64,000 nt of DNA from Paenibacillus sp. FSL H7-0357 (GTDB taxonomy: Bacteria; Bacillota; Bacilli; Paenibacillales; Paenibacillaceae), in contig NZ_CP009241.1 of assembly GCF_000758525.1 (NCBI RefSeq), positions 2,604,001-2,668,000 on the forward strand, written 5' to 3'. A model generated the notes under the pieces. The model saw only the letters and a list, made by a program, of their open reading frames with translations, searched no databases and was not told where the DNA came from. Positions 42,987-51,226 of the stretch are shown piece after piece. Every line of letters begins with the position of its first letter. The stretch's first letter is position 1. The position numbers and the translations under genes are program-made.

Positions 42987-43014
42987 AAATAGACCGGGAG
43001 GGAGAGGGACTCAG

Positions 43015-43698
43015 TTGTCAAAAGCGCAGCACAGTCATACCGGTTTTCCTATGGTGGAAATTCCTGCAGGAGAAATTACATTAAGGGATGATCGGATAAA
43101 GACCTCATGGGCTGTAGAGCTGAAATCATTTTGGCTTGCGCCGGTTCCTGTTACGAAAGAGCTATATGTTTCGATATTGCCGGGTGCATCTGGACCTATT
43201 GATGATGATCTTCAGACTCCGGTAGTGAATGTCTCCTGGCATGATGCGATCCTCTTTTGTAATTTGCTGTCTCAGCAAGCAGGTCTAAAAGAATGTTACT
43301 CAGTTAGTAATGACGGCGAGAGTGTTGTCTGTAACTGGGGAGCAAATGGGTACCGTCTGCCTACAGAAGCGGAATGGCAGTATGCGTGTAAAGCAGGAAC
43401 TTCCGGGTATCAATACGGTGAGCTTGATGAGGTTGCCTGGTATGAAGGGAATTCAGAAGGGAGGGTCCGTGAGGTAGGCGGGAAAAAGCCGAATGCATGG
43501 GGGCTCCATGATATGTTGGGAAATGTGTGGGAGTGGTGCTGGGATCAATATGATGCGAAAATATACGGTTCCTACAGGGTGTTCCGTGGTGGGAGCTGGG
43601 CGGAAGAAGCCAGAGGTTGTGGAGCAACCTGCCGCCGCCGCAGTCACCCTACATTTTCCATTGACGATCTCGGGTTTCGTGTTGCCAGAACCCAATAA
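43015..43698 (+). CDS. SUMF1/FGE-fold protein lacking one catalytic cysteine (227 aa)
   Basis: The formylglycine-generating-enzyme fold is recognisable from MVEIPAGEITLRDD, VVNVSWHDAILFCNLLS, YRLPTEAEWQYACKAG, NAWGLHDMLGNVWEWCWD and FRGGSWAEEARGCGATCRRRS. In true FGEs two copper-binding cysteines sit after GGS at positions +3 and +8. Here the first is replaced by Glu and only the second Cys is kept, so sulfatase activation is unlikely. No sulfatase gene is nearby. It may be a binding protein or a divergent oxidase. The TTG start follows GGGAGGGAGAGGG. Confidence 0.8.
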   Translation: MSKAQHSHTGFPMVEIPAGEITLRDDRIKTSWAVELKSFWLAPVPVTKELYVSILPGASGPIDDDLQTPVVNVSWHDAILFCNLLSQQAGLKECYSVSNDGESVVCNWGANGYRLPTEAEWQYACKAGTSGYQYGELDEVAWYEGNSEGRVREVGGKKPNAWGLHDMLGNVWEWCWDQYDAKIYGSYRVFRGGSWAEEARGCGATCRRRSHPTFSIDDLGFRVARTQ

Positions 43699-43702
43699 AA
43701 AG

Positions 43703-43776
43703 GCGGGAACCCCCTCTAGAAATAAATCGGATCAACCATAGTGTCTCCAATTATTTGCTAGAGGGTGTCCCCGCTC
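43703..43776. terminator. Long imperfect palindrome, terminator or MITE-like element
   Basis: GCGGGAACCCCCTCTAG pairs with CTAGAGGGTGTCCCCGC, and the pairing extends inward (AAATAAATCGGA against TCCAATTATTT). It lies between convergent genes, so a terminator role is enough to explain it. The length and near-complete symmetry also fit a small palindromic repeat element. Confidence 0.5.
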
Positions 43777-43794
43777 AATGGATTATAATGCAAA

Positions 43795-44667
43795 TTACAT
43801 ATTGACGGCTTTGAGGTACAACGTGTTGGTCTTCTTGTCTAGTTCAAATTCCATATAGACACTGAAACTAGAGATGAAGAATCCGGGCAAGTCAACTTCA
43901 TAGACCAAAGTAGTATAAGTAGCCCCTTTATCAGAGTATGTCTTATCTAACGTTACACCGTCGACAGTTGCATTTTTTAGAATAGCCGCATATTTCGTAA
44001 GAATATCTTTTTCATTGACTTTGACAAAGGCTTGGACAGTTTTGGCGAAGTTTTCCTTCGCTCTTTTTTTGTAGCCCATGTCATAGTCATTTAAATCATC
44101 AATCACATATTTATCCACCAGGGCATCGTAATCGGCAGTTGAACCTGAGCTAACGGCCTTGCCGTAGGATTGGATAAATGCCAATCCTACGGATTTGTAT
44201 TTGTCACCTGAGGCATTGAGATCATGATTCGCAGGCAGTGTAATCAAACCAGCCGGTGTGCTGGCCGTCTGAGTTGCAGGTGCACTGGCTGCCGGAGCAC
44301 TGGCTGCTGGAGCACTCGCTGATGGTGTGCTAGGAGCAGCATCATTATAAGGGATACCGGCATTGGCGCCACCAGTAGTTGAAATGACAACGGTGTTGCT
44401 GCCGCTGTTCCAGAGGACTTCCGCATTCAGCGCTTCACCGACGGCTTTGGCGGGAAGATAAGTAGATCCGTTGTAGACCAGAGGAGAGATTTTGTTTCCA
44501 CTGGCATCTTTAGGAGTCCAGGAAGCTCCATCTACAGTAAACTTAATTGTGCTGTTCAGGTAAGCTTTGACTAAAGAAATCCCGTCAGCAGCGTAGGCAC
44601 CGACAGCCCCGAACAACAATCCGCTTGCCAGAATAGTAGAAACGAATGCTTTTTTTGAAATGTGCAT
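43795..44667 (-). CDS. Secreted protein with copper-amine-oxidase-N-type domain (290 aa)
   Basis: A signal peptide (1-26, ending AYAA) is followed by a domain of the copper amine oxidase N type: KFTVDGASWTPKDASGNKI, then YNGSTYLPAKAVGEALNAEVLWN. This is a wall-associated module very common in Paenibacillus secreted proteins. An Ala/Ser/Pro linker with ASAPAASAPA repeats (about 112-138) leads to an unrecognised C-terminal domain (about 150-290). No catalytic residues are apparent. It is probably an envelope protein of unknown role. Confidence 0.78.
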   Translation of the reverse strand: MHISKKAFVSTILASGLLFGAVGAYAADGISLVKAYLNSTIKFTVDGASWTPKDASGNKISPLVYNGSTYLPAKAVGEALNAEVLWNSGSNTVVISTTGGANAGIPYNDAAPSTPSASAPAASAPAASAPATQTASTPAGLITLPANHDLNASGDKYKSVGLAFIQSYGKAVSSGSTADYDALVDKYVIDDLNDYDMGYKKRAKENFAKTVQAFVKVNEKDILTKYAAILKNATVDGVTLDKTYSDKGATYTTLVYEVDLPGFFISSFSVYMEFELDKKTNTLYLKAVNM

Positions 44668-44819
44668 AAATATTAAATCCTCCTAATTCATTGCTTGGTT
44701 TATTTTAACTATGTACTTTAAATGAGGGTTAATTTTCCTCTCTTTTTAATTTATAGTACCTTATTCTTATCGTCAACTTTAATGTTATTATCAAGGAAGA
44801 ATAGAGAGAGTTTTGGAGC

Positions 44820-45194
44820 TTACACCATAAAACACCATCGAACGCCAAATTTGTCCACAAATTGGACCATACATGGACTAAAAAATACCGGACCTATGGG
44901 CGTAATTGTGGTACTTTCATCCTTCATGATCTGATAGGCCTCCCGCAGAACTGTTTCGTTATCAAAGGTAGCGACCAGCTCTAAGATAGAATCGGATGAA
45001 TGTTCTTTGTTGCCGCCGTAGTCGCTGAACATAACCCGTTGGCCGAGAATATGCATTTCCGCGTGAATGACAAATTTCTGGGGCTCCTTGTCGGGATCAT
45101 ACATGATGGAATCTGTAGTGGCGTTAAAAGCCTTTTGATAAAGTTCGATAGCTTTGCAGCAATCACCATTCAGATATAATTGTGGATTTAGCAT
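44820..45194 (-). CDS. VOC family protein, PhnB/YjdN-like (124 aa)
   Basis: It begins MLNPQLYLNGDCCKAIELYQKAF and continues with VIHAEMHILGQRVMFSDYGG and MVQFVDKFGVRWCFMV, the pattern of PhnB-type glyoxalase-fold proteins. Those form dimers and have no proven reaction. It is not near phosphonate genes. GGAGAGAATG provides the start. Confidence 0.85.
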   Translation of the reverse strand: MLNPQLYLNGDCCKAIELYQKAFNATTDSIMYDPDKEPQKFVIHAEMHILGQRVMFSDYGGNKEHSSDSILELVATFDNETVLREAYQIMKDESTTITPIGPVFFSPCMVQFVDKFGVRWCFMV

Positions 45195-45422
45195 ACATTC
45201 TCTCCTTTAAGGGATTTATATTAAACGGGTAACAGTTTGAAGAAAGCTGATGCCAGTTTACCCGGTGATAATAAGTTATATTTTACCACCCGTCAATGAA
45301 CTAATTATCGTTTTCTGATACCTGTGTTGCGGGGAAATCGGCTATCGCCGAGCCATCCGTTTTGAGCTGACCCTGAAAATGTGGGATAATAAGTTACAAT
45401 GATTGGAGAGGTGAGAATTTAG

Positions 45423-46187
45423 ATGACCTATTCGTTCGCAATTGGACCTATAGAGCTGCAGGAATTTGACAGTGAAGATGAATTGATAAACAAATGCAAG
45501 GAATGGAATCTCTTGTCGAGTACAGCAACACGGGTGAAGACCTATCAGTACAAGAGAAACGGCATCACGCTGCCTTGTGAGATTGTGGGGTACGTCGATA
45601 GTATGACTGTAGTGATACAGTTTGAGAATAAGCAGCAGCACTGCATTCACCCTGCTTATTTAAAGGAGATGCAGACCTCCGGTTTTGGACAAAAATCAGC
45701 AGCAGCTGCTGAAGTCGAGGTGACAGATGGAGCGGATGAAGCTGGCAATGAAGCGGTAAGTGAAGAAACCGTAATTGAACCAGCGGCAATCGAACCAACA
45801 CCACTTCCGCCGGCTGCCGGTGTGAAGACTGAGGAACAACCGCAGGAACCCTTGAAGAAACAGGAGAAAGCGAAAAAGAAAGCGGCGCTTGAACTGCCTG
45901 AAGAGAAACTGCAAATGTCCGCTACAGTCAAAGAGTTTACCACCGTGCCCAACCACTTTTCAGATAATGATGATGAGGTCATCATTTATGATGAGATAGC
46001 TATAGAAGGCCACGAGCTGGAGCTCGGGGAAGTTTGGTCCAGCCACAGCGCCACATTGAAGAAACTTGAACTTGCGGTCGGGGATAAAGTTTCTTTTGAA
46101 GCAAAGGTGGTTACCAAGAAGCTCACCCAGCATCCTGTAAAGTATAAGATCAACAACCCTTCGAAACTGAAGAAAATAACAGAATAA
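45423..46187 (+). CDS. Hypothetical protein with acidic/Ala-Pro linker (254 aa)
   Basis: It has an N-terminal globular part (about 1-80; YSFAIGPIELQEFDSEDELI, then GITLPCEIVGYVDSMTVVIQF) and a low-complexity linker rich in Ala, Glu and Pro turning to Lys (about 85-160). The C-terminal part (165-254) reads like a small beta-barrel (DEIAIEGHELELGEVWSSHS, LAVGDKVSFEAKVVTKKL), perhaps a nucleic-acid-binding OB-type fold. GAGGTGAG precedes the start. I do not recognise the family. Confidence 0.6.
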   Translation: MTYSFAIGPIELQEFDSEDELINKCKEWNLLSSTATRVKTYQYKRNGITLPCEIVGYVDSMTVVIQFENKQQHCIHPAYLKEMQTSGFGQKSAAAAEVEVTDGADEAGNEAVSEETVIEPAAIEPTPLPPAAGVKTEEQPQEPLKKQEKAKKKAALELPEEKLQMSATVKEFTTVPNHFSDNDDEVIIYDEIAIEGHELELGEVWSSHSATLKKLELAVGDKVSFEAKVVTKKLTQHPVKYKINNPSKLKKITE

Positions 46188-46318
46188 ACAGGACCTTTAG
46201 CAGCAGGAGGACTGGGACGCTTATAAGTGACAATTTTCAAAACACGCGTGCTCTTAATCGGTACAGATAGTCTCCCAAGCTGCTGAATGGTATGATAGGA
46301 AGTGGGGTGAATTGGACA

Positions 46319-46954
46319 ATGAATAATGAGACAACGAATGAACCAACAAACGAGGAAGTAGAAGGCAATCAGGAGAATATGTCTGCCGAGAATTGGTCCG
46401 AGCTTCTGAACGCTGTTCATCATAACGGCCTCGTAGCTTTGAAAATGAGCTTTAATGAAGTGGAAGGACAAGTGTCGCAGCTGGAGGCTTACGGTGCGGT
46501 GTTTGTGTACCGTGTTAAGGATGCGTCGAACAATGACTATTTCTGCGGGTTTTTCCTTCGCGAGCTGATCGCAAGATTTCAGTCGGGAAATGATCCTGCG
46601 ATCTGGATGGCTTCTTTCTTCCACGAGCTGATGAAGACTCCAGGAGGCAAGGATCTTCCCAAACCGCCTGCAAACGAGGAAGAAGCAAAAGCAGTCATCG
46701 ACAACGTGTTGGTTCCGCAATGCATCGAAGCTATTCGTGAAGAATTTGCTCCTGAGCAAATTCACGCGGGGCTTGCCTTGAACCCGGAGCATGGCCCGGT
46801 CCTGGAAGCCGGATTCCCGGCCATTACTGATGGCCCTAACGTTTGCGCGATTCCGCTACATTTCTTGCTAACCCATTTGCAGCTGAACCGTGATCCGTCC
46901 GAGCTGCTGATTACAGGCATGTACAATATCCGTAAAGAGCATGGATTGGACTAA
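46319..46954 (+). CDS. Hypothetical protein (211 aa)
   Basis: The ATG at 46319 follows GGGGTGA. The protein is soluble and acidic with no signal peptide. It contains VFVYRVKDASNNDYFCGFFLR, then IWMASFFHELMKTPGGKDLP and a C-terminal helical part. No family is recognised. It is convergent with a small membrane protein gene and closed by a strong terminator. Confidence 0.6.
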   Translation: MNNETTNEPTNEEVEGNQENMSAENWSELLNAVHHNGLVALKMSFNEVEGQVSQLEAYGAVFVYRVKDASNNDYFCGFFLRELIARFQSGNDPAIWMASFFHELMKTPGGKDLPKPPANEEEAKAVIDNVLVPQCIEAIREEFAPEQIHAGLALNPEHGPVLEAGFPAITDGPNVCAIPLHFLLTHLQLNRDPSELLITGMYNIRKEHGLD

Positions 46955-46978
46955 AATGTGAAAAGCATGAAACCATAC

Positions 46979-47020
46979 AAAAGCAACCCTGCCACCAGGC
47001 GGGGTTGCTTTTGTATTTTA
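46979..47020. terminator. Bidirectional terminator
   Basis: AAAAGCAACCC and GGGTTGCTTTT pair, with a T tail on the plus strand and A-rich flank on the other. Confidence 0.85.
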
Positions 47021-47040
47021 CAGTACATACTTCAGAGCCT

Positions 47041-47583
47041 TTAGCGGGACCGAGAAGAGCGTAGTTGCCGCAGAGGCAATTGGCTGACTATAAAATATAA
47101 GGTCAGTCCAATTAAGACTGCATAGTACGGTATGAAGTAATACAAGCTGTATTCATTCACGTAGCTGGTCAGGAATAAAAAGTGCAGGCTTGTTAAGAAC
47201 ATATAATCTCCAGTCATTCTTAGATGGTAATAAGGATAGGCCATCAGGAAGAAGCTGAATACATAAAAGCATAAGAGCAGAAAGGTGCTGAGCGTTCTGC
47301 GGATCAGGAAACTGACTAGCAATAAGAGCGATGTCACGATAATGAATAGGGAATACACGATCACCGGCTTTTCCAGTCCATCGTCATAATAATATAAATA
47401 GAGCGTTGTCGTATCTTTATTATGATAGAGGATATTGGAGAAATCATGTTCCAGCGAGACGGTGAGATTACCGTAATTATTGGAAGTAAGAAACGCATAA
47501 GCAAGGTAAGCGACTGTGAGCAGAGCAATCAACAGATTGATCGGGTAAGGCCGTTTATCTTCTAACTCTGCCATAGGTAACAT
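47041..47583 (-). CDS. Small integral membrane protein (about 180 aa)
   Basis: It has four hydrophobic segments (INLLIALLTVAYLAYAFL, VIVYSLFIIVTSLLLLVSF, TFLLLCFYVFSFFLMAY, YYFIPYYAVLIGLTLYFIV) and an acidic/tyrosine-rich outside loop between the first two. I prefer the ATG at 47583, which has GGGAG about ten bases upstream. An ATG at 47604 has no ribosome site. The function is unknown. Confidence 0.6.
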   Translation of the reverse strand: MLPMAELEDKRPYPINLLIALLTVAYLAYAFLTSNNYGNLTVSLEHDFSNILYHNKDTTTLYLYYYDDGLEKPVIVYSLFIIVTSLLLLVSFLIRRTLSTFLLLCFYVFSFFLMAYPYYHLRMTGDYMFLTSLHFLFLTSYVNEYSLYYFIPYYAVLIGLTLYFIVSQLPLRQLRSSRSR

Positions 47584-47764
47584 TATCCAGAGTCTCCCAT
47601 CCATTTGTTTAATATATGTTGTGAATCAATGAATTCATATTACATATATTGGTATATCATTATAATCATTTTAGTGTAGCGAATAAAATCACAAACCATA
47701 AGCCCGAACCGCAGCTTGTTCCTTCTCATATGTTGAATGGACGACAGGAGAGGGGAGAACGGCC

Positions 47765-48478
47765 TTGGGAAAAGCAGCTGATCCATACGGCGTTTCAATC
47801 ATCGTGTGCACCAACCGCCCGCAATTTTTTGATAATCTGTTAGGCAGCTTTAGAAGCCAGCAATACAAAACGAAAGAATTAATCATTATACTTAACAGAA
47901 ACAGCATGAATCTGAAGCAGTATCAAAGTAAAATACGCGCCTATCCCAATATCTCGGTGTATAAGGTACCCGAAAAAACTTCGCTCGGACAATGTCTAAA
48001 CTGTGGGATTGCCAAAGCCCGTTTCCCGTTTATCGCCAAGTTTGATGATGATGATTACTACTCCCCGTACTATTTGAAGGAGCAGATGAGTGCGCTCAAG
48101 CGTACCAAAAGTGATATCGTCGGAAAACATGCTTGTCTTGTGTATCTGTCAGGCACCAAACGGCTCATTATCAGATCGCCCAGAGAAAAGAATAAAGCTG
48201 CGGATTTTGTGCAGGGGGGAACGCTGCTGTTCAGCAGACAAGTGACGAGGCAGGTGCGTTTTTCGGATCGTTCATTGGGAGAAGATGTTGCTTTTTTACG
48301 CAGATGCAGCGCCAAAGGGTATCGTACCTATGCCACATCCCCGTATAACTATGTTTATATGCGCAGAGAAAACAAGGGCAGCCACACGTGGAAAGTGGGA
48401 GACCGCTTTTATCTTAAAGGAAGTATACCTGTCGCCGTGACCGACAATTACCGGGCAATCGCAAAACGGAAAGTGTAG
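47765..48478 (+). CDS. Glycosyltransferase family 2 protein (237 aa)
   Basis: It has a GT-A fold: VSIIVCTNRPQFFDNLLGSF at the N-terminus, KELIIILNRNSMNLKQYQ, and the DxD-type metal site in FIAKFDDDDYYSPYYL, followed by GGTLLFSRQVTRQVRF and the SLGEDVAFLRRC region. Enzymes of this kind transfer a sugar from a nucleotide donor to a surface polymer or peptide. The TTG at 47765 is preceded by AGGAGAGGGGAG. It is a stand-alone gene, convergent with a methyltransferase gene. Confidence 0.85.
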   Translation: MGKAADPYGVSIIVCTNRPQFFDNLLGSFRSQQYKTKELIIILNRNSMNLKQYQSKIRAYPNISVYKVPEKTSLGQCLNCGIAKARFPFIAKFDDDDYYSPYYLKEQMSALKRTKSDIVGKHACLVYLSGTKRLIIRSPREKNKAADFVQGGTLLFSRQVTRQVRFSDRSLGEDVAFLRRCSAKGYRTYATSPYNYVYMRRENKGSHTWKVGDRFYLKGSIPVAVTDNYRAIAKRKV

Positions 48479-48543
48479 AAGTGGAGTTGAGGGGGGACAA
48501 CCACAGGTGGTTAATCCCCAACCTTTCACAAACAATAATGGCA

Positions 48544-49266
48544 TCAGTGTTCGGAGGCTTTTCTTGCCCGGATAAATAAAAATTGCGGTTTGCGCAGCAG
48601 CTTCTCATATGACTGAGGCAGCGCTTGTTTGAATTCTTCCGTCGGCATAGGCTCCAGCAGCTCTTCGAGTATAAAGCCAGCGTGAAGTACAGCGGACATA
48701 ATCGCATTTAGAGGCCGTCTGTAGAACTGAACCTTCACTTTGACGTGATTGACATCCCAATCATCTTCCAGCAATTCAGTCAGGAAGTAATTCTCCCGTT
48801 GAAATACGGTAAAATCCATAAACGGATGATGAACGGAAAAAACGAGGAACCCGCCCGGTTTCAGGATTCTATGGAATTCACGCATAACGAGTGTCCAGTC
48901 TTTCAGATAATGCAATGCCAACGAGGAAATCACCAGGTCAGTGGAGTCATCCCCGATAAAATCAAGGGGCTCATTCAGGTCCGCACAGACAAGTTTGGCC
49001 CGGTCGCCAACTCTTCTCCGGGTCATTTCGATCATTTTGGGGCTGAAATCGAGCGCGGTAACGGAAGCACCTTTGCCAAGCAGCCAATCACTATACCAGC
49101 CAGCCGCGCATCCTGCATCCACTACGCTTTTGCCCTCCACTTCCGGCAGCAGGGATAAGGTAGCTGGCCGTTCATAGTAAGCATTATAAGGTTTTTTGTC
49201 TACATAGTTGAGATAGTATTCTGCCATTTCTTCATAAGAATCCAGCGAAACCGACTCCTTGTGCAT
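48544..49266 (-). CDS. Class I SAM-dependent methyltransferase (240 aa)
   Basis: Motif I is SVVDAGCAAGWYSDWLLGKG, motif post-I ALDFSP, and motif II DLVISSLALHYLKDW with FHRILKPGGFLVFSVHHP. This is the Methyltransf_11/UbiE-like pattern for small-molecule substrates. It lies 20 bp after the Vat-like acetyltransferase gene on the same strand, so the two may be cotranscribed. The ribosome site is GGGGGATCAG. Confidence 0.88.
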   Translation of the reverse strand: MHKESVSLDSYEEMAEYYLNYVDKKPYNAYYERPATLSLLPEVEGKSVVDAGCAAGWYSDWLLGKGASVTALDFSPKMIEMTRRRVGDRAKLVCADLNEPLDFIGDDSTDLVISSLALHYLKDWTLVMREFHRILKPGGFLVFSVHHPFMDFTVFQRENYFLTELLEDDWDVNHVKVKVQFYRRPLNAIMSAVLHAGFILEELLEPMPTEEFKQALPQSYEKLLRKPQFLFIRARKASEH

Positions 49267-49286
49267 TCTGATCCCCCTTTTCCCAA

Positions 49287-49937
49287 TTAATCTTCCTGTA
49301 GCAGCCTTTGAAGTTCTTCTTCGTCACAGCCTGATACCAGCAGTTCTAGATGTTGAAACAGCTTGTGCTCATCCCAGTTCCACCACTGCACTTTGGACAG
49401 CAGCCCGATCAGCTTATCACTGAAGCGTTTTCGAATTAAACGGGCGGGATTACCGCCGACAATGGAATAAGGCTCTACATTTTTTGTTACGGTTGAATTG
49501 GAAGCGATAATGGCACCGTCCCCAATCGTGATCCCCGGCATAATTGTAACCTGCTGGCCGATCCAGACATCATTGCCAATTACGGTATTTCCTTTAAAAG
49601 GCAGCTGTTCCAGCGTAGGTGTCACCTTTTCCCAGCCGCCGCCAAAAATATTAAAGGGATAGCTTGTCAGTCCATCCATGCGGTGATTGGCACCGTTCAT
49701 AATGAACGTAACACCTTCTGCAATGGCGCAGAATTTGCCAATGATCAGTTTGTCGCCCAAAAATTCATAATGGTGCAGTATGTGTTCGTAGAAATGCTCC
49801 GGGCTGTCGTTATTGTCACTGTAGTAGGTATAGTCACCGATTTCCACATTTGCCCTGGCTGGCAGATTACGGATATAGCATACAGTTTTAATATTCTCAT
49901 TGGGGTACAGCTTGTTTTTATCCGGCCCGACCATCAT
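49287..49937 (-). CDS. Vat/CatB-type xenobiotic O-acetyltransferase (216 aa)
   Basis: This is a left-handed beta-helix acetyltransferase. YPNENIKTVCYIRN, VEIGDYTYYSD, LIIGKFCAIAEGVTFIMNGANHRMDG (catalytic His about 85) and NDVWIGQQVTIMPGITIGDGA match streptogramin A (Vat) and CatB-type chloramphenicol acetyltransferases closely along the full length. It would acetylate a hydroxyl of an antibiotic using acetyl-CoA. The start at 49937 has GAGGTGAAAG in front. The frame extends upstream without a ribosome site. Whether it gives resistance is unknown, and chromosomal homologues are common in soil Bacilli. Confidence 0.88.
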   Translation of the reverse strand: MMVGPDKNKLYPNENIKTVCYIRNLPARANVEIGDYTYYSDNNDSPEHFYEHILHHYEFLGDKLIIGKFCAIAEGVTFIMNGANHRMDGLTSYPFNIFGGGWEKVTPTLEQLPFKGNTVIGNDVWIGQQVTIMPGITIGDGAIIASNSTVTKNVEPYSIVGGNPARLIRKRFSDKLIGLLSKVQWWNWDEHKLFQHLELLVSGCDEEELQRLLQED

Positions 49938-50187
49938 GGCTTTCACCTCGCGAGTTATATTTATGGAATATTGAAGCAGGGGGAAGCGAAACTCCGCAGT
50001 CATTCTATTCTTACTATTTTATGGCAGTCCGTCAAGTTGGAGAGAAACTGAATCCCCTTTTCCGGGCAGCAGATCCGCAAATTGAAAGCGCTGTATATCA
50101 CATTGTAGCTATATGATTTTATGATAGAGTTGATTAAATATGAATTGGTTCTACTTGAAATAGAAACCAGTTGAAACGGAGGATGGT

Positions 50188-51138
50188 ATGAAGTGTTCCG
50201 GACAAAGTATCGGCATAACCTTCTTGTTACTGTTAATGATGTTTATCGGGGGATGTTCATCGGACAATAATCCCATAACTGCTCAGGCATCTTCACCCGC
50301 TTCAAAGGAGAAGGAGGGGACAAGTCCGCTGCAAAGCTCGGAAATTCAAAAGGTTTCTTTTCAGAGTGAATCGCTTGACCAAGAGATGAAGCTGAACGTG
50401 TATCTCCCGAAAGGCTACAGCCCGGAGCAACGTTATCCTGTGCTGTATCTCATCCATGGCTATGGGGGCAATGAGACAGATCTGTTATCCGGCCTTGAAG
50501 TAGATCAGAACGCAGACCGCTTAATCGAAGCCGGGAAGATTGAGCCGTTGATCATGGTCTTTCCGCAGATGGACAATAGCTATGGACTTAATACATCACC
50601 GAACTATGCAGTTGACTATCCGGGAGATCCGATGACTACGTACAGCGGCATGTATGAAGATTACCTGTATAAGGATGTTGTAGGATATGTAGATCAGCAT
50701 TTCAGCACCATAACAAGCCGGGATGGGCGCTTTATCGGAGGGGTGTCCATGGGCGGATTTATAAGCTTGCATACTGCCTTTCTTCATACCGATCTGTTCA
50801 GCAAGGTGGGCGGCCACAGCCCGGCTTTGTTCCAGGACGATTGGTCCCAGGCAGGCGGCGAAAATGGTGTGAAACGGTTCCTCTATCCAACTGATGAAGA
50901 CCGGCAAACCCGCGATCCGCTTATTTTTGCAGAGGATCTCGATCTGTCGGAGCTGGAGGTGTATCTGGATTGTGGAGATCAGGACCACTATAAGTTCTAT
51001 GATGGAGCCGAACAGTTAACCAAGCTTCTGGAGAGCAAAAAAGTCTCCGTACAATATCACTTAGGCCAAGGGGCGCATGAAGCAGAGTACTGGAAGTCAA
51101 ATCTCGATAATTATTTGTTGTTTTATGCCGGGAAGTAA
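50188..51138 (+). CDS. Lipoprotein esterase, alpha/beta hydrolase (316 aa)
   Basis: A lipoprotein signal peptide with Cys23 (FIGGC) is followed by a putative esterase domain of the esterase D/feruloyl esterase type: LNVYLPKGYSPEQRYPVLYLIHGYGG, nucleophile Ser in GGVSMGGFIS, Asp in YLDCGDQDHY and His in GQGAHEAEYW. It is anchored on the outer face of the membrane and may remove acyl groups from polymers. The ATG follows CGGAGGATGGT. Confidence 0.9.
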   Translation: MKCSGQSIGITFLLLLMMFIGGCSSDNNPITAQASSPASKEKEGTSPLQSSEIQKVSFQSESLDQEMKLNVYLPKGYSPEQRYPVLYLIHGYGGNETDLLSGLEVDQNADRLIEAGKIEPLIMVFPQMDNSYGLNTSPNYAVDYPGDPMTTYSGMYEDYLYKDVVGYVDQHFSTITSRDGRFIGGVSMGGFISLHTAFLHTDLFSKVGGHSPALFQDDWSQAGGENGVKRFLYPTDEDRQTRDPLIFAEDLDLSELEVYLDCGDQDHYKFYDGAEQLTKLLESKKVSVQYHLGQGAHEAEYWKSNLDNYLLFYAGK

Positions 51139-51170
51139 CAGGCCTTACTTTCTCATTGGATAAGCATGAC

Positions 51171-51212
51171 AAAAAAGCAACTCCTCCTACCCGGCAGGAA
51201 TTGCTTTTTGTG
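51171..51212. terminator. Bidirectional terminator between convergent genes
   Basis: AAAAAAGCAACTCCT pairs imperfectly with AGGAATTGCTTTTT around CCTACCCGGC, with A and T tails on the two sides. Confidence 0.75.
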
Positions 51213-51226
51213 TTGCAGCTTATCGG

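Noticed and set aside
43015..43698. Active formylglycine-generating enzyme
   Set aside because: The first of the two copper-binding cysteines is replaced and no sulfatase is nearby.
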